This document shows, piece after piece, positions 12,401 to 24,025 of a DNA stretch of 64,000 bases. The stretch's first letter is position 1; each line of letters starts with the position of its first letter. Position numbers and translations under genes: made by a program. The stretch spans positions 1,487,791 to 1,551,790 of the forward strand of contig KL197709.1 in assembly GCA_000697665.1 (NCBI GenBank), given 5' to 3'. The stretch is from Jaapia argillacea MUCL 33604. Lineage: Eukaryota > Basidiomycota > Agaricomycetes > Jaapiales > Jaapiaceae. Under the pieces are notes generated by a model that searched no databases, was not told the DNA's origin, and saw nothing but the letters and a program-made list of their open reading frames with translations.

Positions 12401-15400
12401 CTGACAGAGAGATCACCCTCCGTCAGCAAGCCCGAGCCCTTGCCTATACTGAGGTATTAGAAGAAGAAGACCGCTCAGAAGATCAGTACCAGTGCAGCGT
12501 CTGCAAAGTCTTCTGCTACTTGTCGCAAGTTACATGCCGATGTACAAGTAGGGTGGCGTGTCACGACCACGCCGACCTCCTCTGCCAATGCCCCATCACT
12601 CAACGAATATTGCGGAAACGATTCTCAGACGAGACCTTGGTGGAGACTTTGAAGAAGGTGGAGGAACGGGCAGCCATCCCCGACAATTGGCTTGCAAAAT
12701 TGCACAAAGCATTAGCCGAGACAGCACGACCGCAGCTTCGCACTCTCAAGACCCTTTTGGCTGATGGGGAGCGAATCAACTTCCACCTCTCAGAGCTCCA
12801 AGCTCTCCGTAAATGCGTCAATCGTGGCAGCGAGTGGATCGATGCTGCCAACACCTTTATTGTCCGCAAGCAAAGTCGTAAGCGGTCGAGGAAATCTCGG
12901 GGTCGACCATCTATGGCCGAGGCTGGAACGGAGGATCCTGGCGACAGACCAGATGGAGGGTTGGACGAGTTGTACGATCTTTTGCGCCAGGTGGATAATC
13001 TTGGGTTTGACTGTCCAGAGATCGCTACTCTGAGGACACTCGCGACCCAGGCGGAAGAAATCAAGGCAAAAGCATTAGGGATCCTTGCCTCTGAAGCCAA
13101 CGTGGAAGATCGAGACGCTTTCACTCGGGAGTGCGAAACTCTCATGGTTCACGCATCATCCTTCAATGTCCATCTTGACGAGATGGATCGTATTGGGAAA
13201 CTCGCCTCAAGAGGGAAGCTTATTCGGGACTTGGAAGAAAAGATAGACGACCCTCAGACAACCCTCGAGGAAGTCCGAATGTTGCTGTCCCGAGCACGGA
13301 CTCTAGAGTTACCTGCGGATGATAAGTACATGGTCCTATTGGAGGACCGTCAACGCGCTGGTGACGATTGGGAGGAGCGGGCGAAGGACCTTCTAGGCAA
13401 ACCTTGCAAAGACATCAGCGAATTGGAGGAGTTTGCCACCCTGGAGTCTACCATCCCGATCGATCCTACCGTCCTCGACCGCATCCGATCAGCCCGAGCG
13501 AAAGCGAAGGAATACGAAAAGCAAGCGCGTCTTTTCCTTTTCCCTGAACCTGGTAGCGGCAAACCTCGAGCCCAGGATGCGATGAAGCTGGTCACACGGG
13601 TTGAGAAAGATTTTGTCATTCCAGCTGTCCATGATTTGAAGCGGACAGCGGAGTTTGCTCTCGATTTGGAGACGCGAAGTGAAGCCGTTCTCAAAAATCG
13701 TTACCAGCACACCGACGAAGGAGACCTCTTCGATACGATGCAACAATGGAAGCGGTACGCGAGGGAACACCTGACGATGTTCTCCTTGCCCAATTTTGAA
13801 AAATTAGATGCTCAGCTCAAGCTCCATCACCGTTGGTTGGAGGGTTTGCCTTGGTATTGTAGCGAGCACCACCAAGCGCACGGGAAACTGATTCTCGAGG
13901 ACGTTGTTGAGTCTACGCGACCCGAGGACGACCTACCCCCCAGCGATGAATATTTCACATGCATCTGCACGAGTGCCGTCAGACCCCCTCCACCGGGGAC
14001 AGTGTCAGATGCCGTTCAATGCGATCATTGCTATGCCAGATTCCATGGAGTTTGCGCTGCCAACGGCGGCTCATGCCCGTTCTGCGACCATCACCATTGG
14101 AACGGCGCTATCCACAAGGAGCGGAGTTGGCATTTTTGCTACCTGCCGACGATCTTACTTTCCGCACCGGACATCACCAAGAACTATTCCGAAGATTGGA
14201 AACAATTGGAAGTCATTGTACACCGAGTCGATCGCTTATCCATGGTCATCGGCCAGTTCTTGTCATTCGCATCGCAACCGGGCAATCAACGGCCGGAGTA
14301 TATTCCCCAGGTTCGACATTACATGCGAAAACTTTACAAGATTCAGTTTGCCGTCTCTCCCAATCCTGAGGTTTCGTTCGGGTTAGACCTCGCTGGGCTG
14401 CATCGCATTCTGGCTGGCCAGCCTGTGCCAGTGCGGATGAAGAAGAGAAGACGCCCGAGATTCACCTTCGGGCAAGATGTCGACAAAGATTGGACTGACG
14501 GCACGCGGTGTATATGTCGAGGTCGTACGCAGTACCTCCTCAATTACCCGAAAGTCGAGTGTGAGCTTTGCGCCAAGTGGTATCATGCCGGATGTGTGTT
14601 TTTCCCTGTGGACCCTGCTTCACCCGTGAAAACTAGGTTTATGTGTCCGCTCTGTTGTCTGCGGAAAAATAGGACTTACCCGTATGCTGAAGTTCGGGTC
14701 AAGCACATCGGTATGTTTTTCTCACTTACCACCACCGTGGTTTATTTTACCAACCTGTGTTGCGTTCTTCAGAGAATACCGAGCCAGATACATATGTTGA
14801 CACAAGAGATATGTTGGACTCCTTCAGTAAGGATGTCATTTATATGAAGCTGCCGCCTCCGTACACGAACACCCTATTCGTGGAGTTGATACGTTTCACG
14901 CCTGGCCAACCCGATAACGTTGTGGCTCCCAATGGTTCCGTGCGGAGTGTGGCTTCCTCTTCTCGTGGTTCTACCTCAAATGGGACCGGACATACGAGAC
15001 CAGCGGCTACTCCGAATGGACCCACCAATGGGTCAACCAAGCCTCTATCCTCCAACCAGCAACTCCCTCCACCTCCACCTTGGACCGGCCGCTATAATTG
15101 CACCACTGTCCCATCCGAACCGGTCGCAGGTCCATCATCGGCTCGTCCATCGACCCCCACGAAGGCCACTGTCTCCTCCTCACGACAGCCTGACCTTGCT
15201 TCCCCTCTTGGCTTGAGGAAGCGGAAATTCCCCGAGGACGATGTCGTTGGGGGGCATACTGTGGCTACACCTCCCGTCGTCCCCGCGCCTGTACCCGAAT
15301 TAGCGTTGCCACCTTCAGACTCTCCCCTATCCTCTCGAAAACGGAAGCATGTAGACGATGCGCAATCAAGTCCAAACGGATTGCCTCTGACGCAACGCTC

Positions 15401-15683
15401 TCCTAAACGCCGAACACCTGTACCTCCCATGTCACCTCCCGCCATACCGACCGCGCACCGCCCTCCTGACCGCTCACCCTCTTTGGCCAATCTACTATCG
15501 CCAAGCCCGAACGACATACGACCGACTGGCCGACTCTCGACAGCAGCCGCTCCTCCCCCAAGTGCCAGTTCATCGACATTTAGCAATGCAAACACCGATC
15601 ACAACTCTGATACCGTCCCACCTCCTCACACGATCCGCAAAGTCAAACTTGTGTTCCGGGACCATCCTGCTCTGCCTTCATGA
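9462..15683 (+). CDS. KDM5/JARID1-type histone H3K4 demethylase (Rum1-like)
   Basis: Twelve exons (9462-10091, 10157-10357, 10420-10807, 10863-10966, 11017-11086, 11142-11490, 11548-11728, 11780-11807, 11859-12106, 12159-12322, 12375-14710, 14773-15683) give 1,869 aa. Domains in order are JmjN (about 165-205), ARID (about 215-330), PHD1 (about 443-490), JmjC (about 590-750), C5HC2 zinc finger (about 828-870), a PLU-1-like helical region, PHD2 (about 1315) and PHD3 (about 1500-1555), then a Ser/Pro-rich tail. The Fe(II) ligands appear intact: His639 and Glu641 in CWHNEDHY and His727 in KAYHAGF. The enzyme should remove methyl groups from H3K4 in a 2-oxoglutarate-dependent reaction in the nucleus. 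The Ustilago repressor Rum1 belongs to this family. Exon 8 is only 28 nt. The ATG at 9462 is preferred over an in-frame one at 9399 because residues after it resemble a normal N-terminus; this choice is soft. Confidence 0.95.
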
Positions 15684-15852
15684 TTTAAGTTTACGGACTC
15701 TTTTTTGCTTTCTTTTGTTGTATCTCCAGCTTTCTATGTACTTGGGATGTTGCGTCTTTCGAGGGTTGATTTGAGAAATATGAGGCAGATCGTGATACAA
15801 ATGTGATTATGGATTTGTCCGTGCAAGATGTGATGGCTCTATGGAGTGCGCA

Positions 15853-18583
15853 TCACCGCGTCATCAATTTATAAGTGGAATATCCTCCGATAATCGCGAA
15901 AGCGACGAGCACCCCGATGATTGAAAGGAACCAAGTGTAACCCTCCTACAAGATCAGTGAGACATCTGGACAAGTTTTTCGTGGAGAAAAATGGACGCAC
16001 CACGATATCCTGGCCCGGGACATGGACGTTCATGCCCCACAGACCTGGTAAAACGCAACAGATGATTCGATGCAACGCTCCACAGTAAATCGAGGTACAT
16101 ACCAGTGACCAAATTCATTGGGATTAAAACGGTACCCAGCGCGGTCAACTTTGACAGCACGTCATTGATCTGATTATTAGCGTCCGTCATCTCGATAGAG
16201 ATTTGTGCGAGGTAATTAGAGTGCGAGCGAGATAAAATCTTTTCGTAGTGGTTCAGATTTTGAGTCATTGTGATCAAATGATCCTAGAATTTGGATTCGT
16301 GGTTAGTGGTTAGTGGGGTGAGAGGGGTATGGGGTTTTTTCATGGAGTAGCACGAACCTGGATATCGGATAGGTAAAGACCCTGTTGAGAAAGACGGGTT
16401 TGTTGTTAGGTTCTGCCATGCGAGAAACTAGCATGAAAAGGCTCACAATGTCCGATGTCGGCGCGACCCTCCAATTCTCATTACACCTCTTCGCAAGACC
16501 CTTGACCACATCGGCCTTGTTCCCCATCAACCTCAACAACCCCATAACCTTTTTCCTACACGTCCCAATCCTACCTCCCCACCAGTAAGCCCCCACAAAA
16601 AAAAACGGGTACAAGAACGAACGAACGAACGAACCTGCGTAACATATCGCTCTGTTCCGCTTCTTTTAGTATAAGTACCAATTCATCGATACTGTCGACT
16701 TCGTATTCGATACTTTGGATGAGAGGACCGAAAGCGTCTGTGATGTCGTCGATTAGAGCGTACGAGATCCAATCGGAAGTGACGGAGATGTAATCTTTGA
16801 GTTGTTTGATTCTGCGTCGGACGTTGGAGGGGTGTGGGGTTGGTCTAAAGTGGAACTGTCATGGGGTAGTTAGCAATGAAAGTGAAGGAAGAGAGAGAAG
16901 GGGGCGTATGACGTACGGAGAGTGTACCCTCTCTAAAGACTACGACGTACATGTTGAGAGGTTCCAAGTAAGTAGGACTATAAGGATCCTGATCGAAACT
17001 CCTAAAACAAACAAAGTAATAGTTCCTGAAAAGTTCAATCTTTTCGCGGGTTTCTTCCATTTGGATATCTTCAGTCGTTAGAGGGTGGATCCCAAAGACC
17101 TATCAACGCCGTCACGCAATTTCAGTTACCGTCGGGAAGGGAAAGAACGAAAGAAAGGATTTACCTTGCTGAGCATCTTCATCTCATCATCCGTAGGACT
17201 CAAAACATCCAACCACCAAGTATTACTATCCGTATCACTCATCCCAACCGACCCACCAGCAGTAGGCGCTTTCGATCCATTCCCCCCAATCTTAGACCCA
17301 ACCCCATTCCCAAAATGTCCAGCAGGACCACCAGTTCCCAACACCCTCTTCTGTCCATTATCAGGTTTCATAGGTGTAGGAGCATGTACACTCGGTGGAC
17401 GAGTGTTAGGATCGGAATGATCAGTCGAGTTGGGTGTACCCTCCACACCAGAGAATAATTGTTGGAAAGTCTGTCCGTCTGCTGGTAACTCGCTTAAACT
17501 CCTCGCGTGAATAGTAGCGGAGAGAGCGTTGGAATAGAAAGAGAATCGGTAGGGTCTGTCGTGGCCTTGTCCTAGTCCAACCCCTGGGACTGATCCGTTA
17601 AAGTGTTCGTAGCTTGGTATGGCGCCAAAACTGCCGGGTGAGAAGGAAGGAGGTGGGGCACCTGTTTGACCCTCGAAGAGAGCCATTTTGCCGGAGCCGG
17701 GTTGACGTCGACGATGACCGATGGATTGGGATAGTTTTCGTTGACGGACACGGGATTCTTGAGGTAGGGTGATAGAAAAAGGTGTAGCACCACCACCACC
17801 ACCACTTGGTCCAGCTTGCGAGGCATCCCCTCCCGCCCCTTCAGCTGGTTGACCTTGCTGAGAAGGCTTTCGACGAATGAATTCTGGCGGTTTGATAGTG
17901 ATACCTCCCGGAGTCCTAATTCCCAACTTGTCCTTTTCAGCATGTGCCCAATCCTCCATCAAAGTGAAATCGTAGTTGTAACGATTGCAGGTGGCGATCG
18001 GTTGGTACATTGGTAAACCACTCAATGTATCGTCGTCTGGTGCGCTCATGGGGATGGACATTCCTAGGTGGGCGGAGGAGTCTAGGGTGGCTAGGAGGGA
18101 GGCATCTTGACCGGAGTCGAGGTGGGGTACATGGAAGGGAGGTGAGGAAGTTACGGGGAGAGTGAAGGATTCGTCTGATTGGAAAGGTTGGGAAGTTGGA
18201 TGGACGTCTGTAGTAGGCCCTCCGACTCTAGCTGCATCGAATTCCTGTTCTTCTATATTGGACAGAACGGGAAATGGAGATTGGAGATCTTGGTAGCCCT
18301 CGAGGATGGGGCCACGGGTAGCTGTGGGAGAGATGGATGGAGAGGAAATGGTATGGCTACGGGCTCTGGAGAGCTGTAGAGCCATATCTACGTCCATCGT
18401 TCGTTGACGTTCTCTGAAATCAGGATCATTTGGGTTGAATGAGCGAGTGAGGGTGGGGGAGACTCTTGGGTGGTCCTGGGGGTCGGTGGAGATGCTCGCT
18501 CTCGTTCTAACGGGGGACGGTGTATCTCGGCGAATTGACTGTGGCGAGGCGGAAAAGAAAGCTTGATCGTGTGGTGAAGACAT
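15853..18583 (-). CDS. CorA-family Mg2+ transporter (Alr1/Mnr2-like)
   Basis: Exons on the complement are 17165-18583, 16917-17099, 16635-16855, 16447-16570, 16358-16381, 16103-16283, 16001-16044 and 15853-15945, giving 762 aa. The first 470 residues are Ser/Pro/Gly-rich and cytosolic. The CorA core follows with 'WWLDVLSPTDDE', 'FGIHPLTTEDIQ' and the long gate helix. The signature GMN lies in GLWGMNVHVPGQD between the two C-terminal membrane helices, the second being WFLSIIGVLVAFAIIGGYS. This GMN context is the Alr1/Mnr2 type rather than the mitochondrial Mrs2 type, so plasma-membrane or vacuolar Mg2+ transport is expected. Exon 5 is a 24-nt micro-exon. A poly-Gly run comes from a CAC/GGT repeat near 17785. 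It is divergent from BST1. Confidence 0.93.
16615..16634 (+). repeat. (GAAC)5 microsatellite at a splice donor
   Basis: Five perfect GAAC units lie at the start of an intron of the CorA-type gene. Read on the gene's strand the repeat is (GTTC)5 and its first unit supplies the donor GTTCGT. Confidence 0.95.
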
Positions 18584-18917
18584 GGTTATGAGGAGAGGAA
18601 GAGATTGACGCCCAGATGAAAGTTGGATGTATTTTTTCAGGAGCCGGCACGTTCGTCCGTGACCGGATCGGAACAACCAGCTTCAGTGCTTCCAACTGTG
18701 TGCGTGGATGCTCGTGTCACTGCGAGGGTTGAACGGAGACGTCGCAGAGGTCGCAAAGTAAAGAAGAGGATGAAGATATTTGTGACAAGTCAAGATCCAG
18801 CAGTGAGGTCAGTTCCGTTCAGCCACCCAGGCACGCACAGCCACTGCACAGCCACATACGGAAGACTGCACGTTGATCGCAGCGACCTAGTCCAATCAAG
18901 TTATCAATTGTTAGTCC
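18584..18917. promoter_or_regulatory. Shared divergent promoter of the CorA-type gene and BST1
   Basis: These 334 bp lie between two divergent ATGs. I see no clear TATA box and no coding signal. The plus strand carries repeated ACAGCCAC-like words around 18835-18855 that could be regulatory, but this is not tested. Confidence 0.45.
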
Positions 18918-21900
18918 ATGAGACTTGTCGCTGCACTCGCATGCCTGTCCCTGCTACTCGTCGCTGCCTTTTATGCCTGCAGCTCCGTCCTCTGGTCGAC
19001 ACTGTCCCCCCAAGGATGTCGCATGTCATGGATGTCCCCTTCCTACATCCTCCAATCCAAATTTGACACTTCCTGGTCTCCGTTGGCGCGCAGATATTCA
19101 CTCGCGCTTTATCGAGAAGTAGGTTGGGACTCTTCCCAGGTACCTCTTTCCCTATCTCTCTTCACCTCCCCAACTCACCCCACACCAGCCATCCGGCTTC
19201 CCAGTCCTCTTCATCCCAGGCAACGCAGGCTCATCCCACCAAGTCCGCTCAATAGCCTCATCCTCAACCCGCCAATTCTTCTCCTCTCCCTCCCTCATCT
19301 CCCCTTCCTTCCTCTCCCGCTCCTCCACCATTAAACCCCTAGATTTCTTCTCTCTCGAATTCAACGAAGACCTCTCAGCCTTCCACGGCCCAACCCTCTC
19401 CTCCCAAACATCCTACGCATCATCAGCCATATCGTACATCCTCTCCCTCCACCCACCCAACACAACAATCATCATCCTCGGCCACTCAATGGGCGGTATA
19501 GTAGCAACCTCGTTACTCCCCAACCCAAACATCTCTGCATTAATCACAATGTCAACTCCACATACCCTCCCACCAGCACCATTCGACAAACGTATTCAGT
19601 CCATCTACGAATCAAATTCTCACATTCTTCAACACCACCAACCCACACCAATCTTGTCGATATGTGGAGGTGCAACGGATATGATGATCCCTTCCGAATC
19701 CTGCGTCTTACCTCCCGCATCAGAACCGAATATTTATAGACGAACGATATTCACCAGCGCGTTAGAAGGAGCTTGGACAGGTGTCGGTCATCGTGAAATG
19801 GTCTGGTGTCATCAAGTCCGTTGGCGCGTCGCTCGAGCAGCTCTAGAACTCGCCTCCGCCTCCTCCCCCAACCAAAAAGGTCTCATCCTAGACCAGTGGT
19901 TAAACGACGGACACCACCTCCCAAACTCTATCGATTTCGAGGCAGAGGTGGAAATGGAGGTGTTGACGAGTGAGGGATACCAAGTCGTCAACAACACCGA
20001 TCGATTCGTATTAGCCAACCCACAAAACACCCAATCATACCTTTTCCCCATCCCAACCTCCCAACCCCAATTCATACTATACCTCTCAGGCGGGACACTC
20101 CTGCCCTACACCCTCTCCCCCCACGCACCCCTAACCCCCCTCCAAATCACTATCCACCTCTGCTCCTCCTCTCCATCCTCCATGCCCACCTGCACGTACC
20201 TCAAACCTACTCCCTCCTCTCTCAAACTCATCCCAAACCCCCCACCCGACAAAACGTTCCCATTACCAGATGAAGGCACAGACGAATCAGATGGCGTAGT
20301 CTTCTTCTCTGCTGACATCCCACCCGGTACGGAAGAAGGAGAGAGATGGGTAGTCGTAAAGGTTGTCAACGGTAGCGGAGGGGACGAAAAGGCATGGATC
20401 GTAGCCGGGTTCTCGAACGACAATAGAATCCAAAGCGACATCAGCACCACCAGTGAGTCCCCATCCTACCTCCACTCCAACCACCACTAACCACCCACCT
20501 CCCCAAGACCTCCTCTTCAAACCCCACTTCATCCCAACACCCACCCCAACCCTCCTCACGAAAATCAACCTACCCAACATCCTCTCCAACGTTCTCCTAA
20601 TCTACCACCTCACCCCCATCTTCACCTCACCCTCCTGTTTCGGTAACCTCTCTCCTCCCCCTACACGCTCCCCAACTAACACCATTTCAAAACCCAGATC
20701 CATTCCTCCCTTCACTCCTCCAACACACCTCATCCCCCTCCGAATCCCACTACCACCCCCTAACCCCCAGCTCCCTCCCAAACCTCCTCCACACCCATTC
20801 AACAGGCCCTTACATACCCTCTCCCTCAACTTCAGGTCTAAACCTAACCATCTACACCTCGAACCAATGTCCCCTTGACGGCATAACCCTAGGTGTAGAT
20901 TGGCGCAGTACGTTGGGGAGGTGGGGCACTAGATACTGGAGTGCGGTTCTCAGTTGGGGTATAGGCGTAGTGGGTATTATCTTATGGCAGAGTTTGGGTG
21001 TGGCCGAAACAGGTGGTACGTCCCCCTTCACCATACTACACCCCAATCCTAATCTCATATATTCGTGAATAGCCTCGTTCCCGGATATCAGAACCGCTCT
21101 ACGCGGTTTCATCATCCACACCCTCCCCTCCCTCCTCCTCCTCTCATTCACGATATCATTCATACCCCTCCCAACTAGGTATTACCTCGGAAACAAAGGC
21201 GAACCGTTATTCGCACCCATCGCTCCTCTCGTACTCCTCATCTCAAGTGGACTGGTATGTACGACGTCGTTCGTACTCGAAGCCATTTTATGGGTTGTTC
21301 GTAAGTCGCTCAGGTTATCAACTCAGTACGTCACGTCACTCTATCCCATTTAAAATGTATAACCTAACAAGGAATGAAGCAATAGGAAGAAACCAGATCC
21401 GACCACAAGCAAAAACTCATTCATCTCCCTACTTCTCATCTTCATCCTCATCTTCCTATTCATCCCATGGCAAGTCGCCTTCCTCGGCACCTGGCTCATC
21501 CATATCGGGATATGCAGCACACACTCCTCACATTCCAACACCCACTCACATACGAGGTCAACACCCTCCAGACCTCCAACAAACTCAACAGATTCTGATG
21601 ATTCATCCCCTTCCTCTTACCCCCCACACACCCAATCCAGTATACACAAACAAGACGCATACGCATATACGTCCCACCTTCTGCTTCTCATGACTTGGCT
21701 CCTCCCCCTCGTAGCACCCGTCTTGGCTGTCTGGGCTCGCACACTTCTCACCGCAGACTGGACTACCCCCTTTGACGGCGATCACAATTTCCTCAACGTC
21801 GCGCCTTGGCTAGTCATCGTCGACTTTCTTTCATGGTCGAGAGGCGTCCACAATTTAATTCGAAAGAAATCGTCAGTGTTCAAGTTCCTTTGGTGGTGCT

Positions 21901-22080
21901 TCTTATTGACAGAGTTGCAGATGGGAATGGGTCTCAATCCGAACAATGTGGCTCGTACTGGCGCTTGCCGCCTTCTTGCGCGGTGCTCAAGGAATGTCTC
22001 AAGTGTTTGATGTAGCGACTGTTTCCATCGCCCTCACAGTATTGGTCAGAATTGGACCAAGATATTGGGGACGCTCTTAA
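18918..22080 (+). CDS. BST1: GPI inositol-deacylase (Bst1/PGAP1)
   Basis: Exons 18918-19139, 19189-20452, 20508-20642, 20698-21015, 21073-21325, 21386-21871 and 21921-22080 give 945 aa. The enzyme removes the acyl chain from the inositol of GPI anchors in the ER, which is needed for export of GPI proteins. An N-terminal membrane anchor (MRLVAALACLSLLLVAAFYA) leads into the PGAP1 lipase domain, with FPVLFIPGNAGS and the nucleophile motif GHSMGG. The second half holds several membrane helices, ending in WLVLALAAFLRG and a last helix that stops in RIGPRYWGRS. The end of exon 5 was placed by a strong GTACGT donor that restores frame. The intron-4 donor could be shifted by 3 nt without changing frame. 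Codon use is strikingly C-rich on the sense strand. Confidence 0.92.
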
Positions 22081-22354
22081 ATAATCGATCTCGACCCCCT
22101 CACGAGTTCCGTTCACACCAAAACAGTTTGCATGCCGATCACTTCTTGTCATTAAAGGGCAGAATGAAGACTGGGAAATAAAGAAAGACCAAACCGGAGG
22201 AACAAATGAATTGCGGAACGATGAGGAGTGATGATACGATAATGGAATGTAGTGAGATGCAGGTCGTAAACGGACGAGGTCACACCTAAACATGACGACG
22301 TTCCATTGGAGTCGGGCGGAGAACAAGATAGCAACGACGACAGGAAGCAAACGC

Positions 22355-23307
22355 TTAGGCAGCGTCGTCCGCAGGTGCGTCAGCAGCCTCCTCCTTATCA
22401 ACGGGCTTGTCTGTATTGCAAATGGACATTAGCTGAGGAAGTGCAACCCATCATTGAAAAACACGAACCAGAGTCTTGCATATCCGAAGTCCAGAGGGTC
22501 AAGTTATCCCGGAGCAATTGCATGATCAGGGTCGAGTCTTTGTAGCTCTCCTCTGACAGCGTGTCGAGCTCGGCGATAGCATCATCGAACGCTTGCTTGG
22601 CAAGGTGGCAGGCACGGTCGGGGCTGTTGAGGATTTCGTAGTAGAAGACGGAGAAATTCAGTGCGAGACCGAGGCGGATGGGGTGTGTGGGAGGGAGCTC
22701 GGTGACGGCAACATCGGAGGCAGCCTTGTAGGCCTCGAGGGACTTGTCGGCGCTCTCTTTCCGTCTGTCGCCAGTGGCGAACTCAGCGAGGTATCGGTGA
22801 TAATCACCCTTCCTACAAAAGCAACGAGATTAAGATCAGATCAGATCAACGATATACGGTGTGTAATCGAAAAACTCACATCTTGTGGTAGAAGACCTTG
22901 GACTCGCCAGAGGCAGCAGAAGGAATCAAGTGCTTGTCAAGAACGTCAAGAATATCTTCGCAGATCTTGGCCAACTCGCTCTCAATCTTCTCCCTGTAGC
23001 CCTTGATCATCTGAACCTGGGCCTCGTTACCCTTCGACTCCTCCTTCTGCTCAATGGACGAAACGATTCTCCATGACGCGCGGCGTGCACCGATAACGTT
23101 CTTGTAGGCAACGGAAAGCAAATTACGCTCCTCCACAGTAAGTTCTTGGTCTGATGAAGCGACACGCTTCATGTTCTCGACCATCTCTGCAACGACGCGT
23201 CGATTAACGCCACATCTTGTACAATTTGAGAATCACAAACCTTCATAGCGTTCAGCCTGCTCAGCGAGCTTGGCGAGGTAGACAGAATCTTCGCGGGATT
23301 GGGTCAT
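22355..23307 (-). CDS. 14-3-3 protein (Bmh-type), main copy
   Basis: Exons on the complement are 23241-23307, 22880-23186, 22469-22812 and 22355-22410, giving 257 aa, the normal length for the family. 14-3-3 dimers bind phosphoserine/threonine motifs on many signalling proteins. Family signatures are unbroken: [40 protein letters not shown] and a C-terminal LWTSDMQ. The phosphopeptide pocket residues (Lys in AYKN, Arg in GARR, Arg-Tyr in YHRYL) are present. The tail is acidic ([12 protein letters not shown]). A 'TATAG' just before the ATG could be the end of a 5' UTR intron. It is convergent with BST1. A divergent second copy lies 13 kb away. Confidence 0.97.
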
Positions 23308-24025
23308 CTATAATACAAGTGGGGTCAGACGACACGATGAGCGCGTGATGAACGCGTGGTAGGCATACCGTGATAAAGGGGGATTTGAGTTAAGACTGGA
23401 GGGAGAAACAGATGAGAGTGAGAACAAGAGGGGGGATGAACGAGGACTGACGGAATAAGCGAGGGGAACGATGGGGGACAGACAGGTGATGATGGTGGTT
23501 TGCTAAAAGGACAAGTTCGATAAATGCCAGAAAATTAAATTACCTGCTGGGCAGAGGGTTCGGCTACCACTTGGGCTGAGGGTTTCCACTTTCGTCACGA
23601 TTCCCACGATACACCCTGTGTCCAAGCCCTTCTTCCTCATCGTCACCAACGACGAGCGCCCTCTTTTGTCCCATGCCCGCAACTGCACAAGGCACATCCC
23701 CATGATGGCTGTATTCATATTGTTTATCTTTCTATTCCGGAATGCTTATTGGGCACGGGTTAGCCTCGCTTTCCCAATGCCTTCGGAGCTTGTGCTACCC
23801 TTGTCAACTTCCTTGTCGAGTAATCCCTCTACTTATCAGACGGTTTCCTTCAAACCCCGTCAGGGGAGCTGTGCAAACCTACCGTCGTCTTGTTGTAGAT
23901 CTCAACGTTATCGTATCGCTCCTTTCCGACTCCCAGAGCGGACGGCACTACTCCAATCGTTGCCACATTGATATGACATGTACACAGCTCTCGGCCTACA
24001 TCCAGAAGAAGAAGTCTAGTAACCC
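23308..24025. other. Intergenic region, no supported gene
   Basis: These 718 bp hold the 14-3-3 promoter and 5' leader and, on the left strand, the 3' end of the S28 peptidase gene. Frames of 60-120 codons exist on both strands, but none has a family match, a good start context or a splice pattern. Confidence 0.45.
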
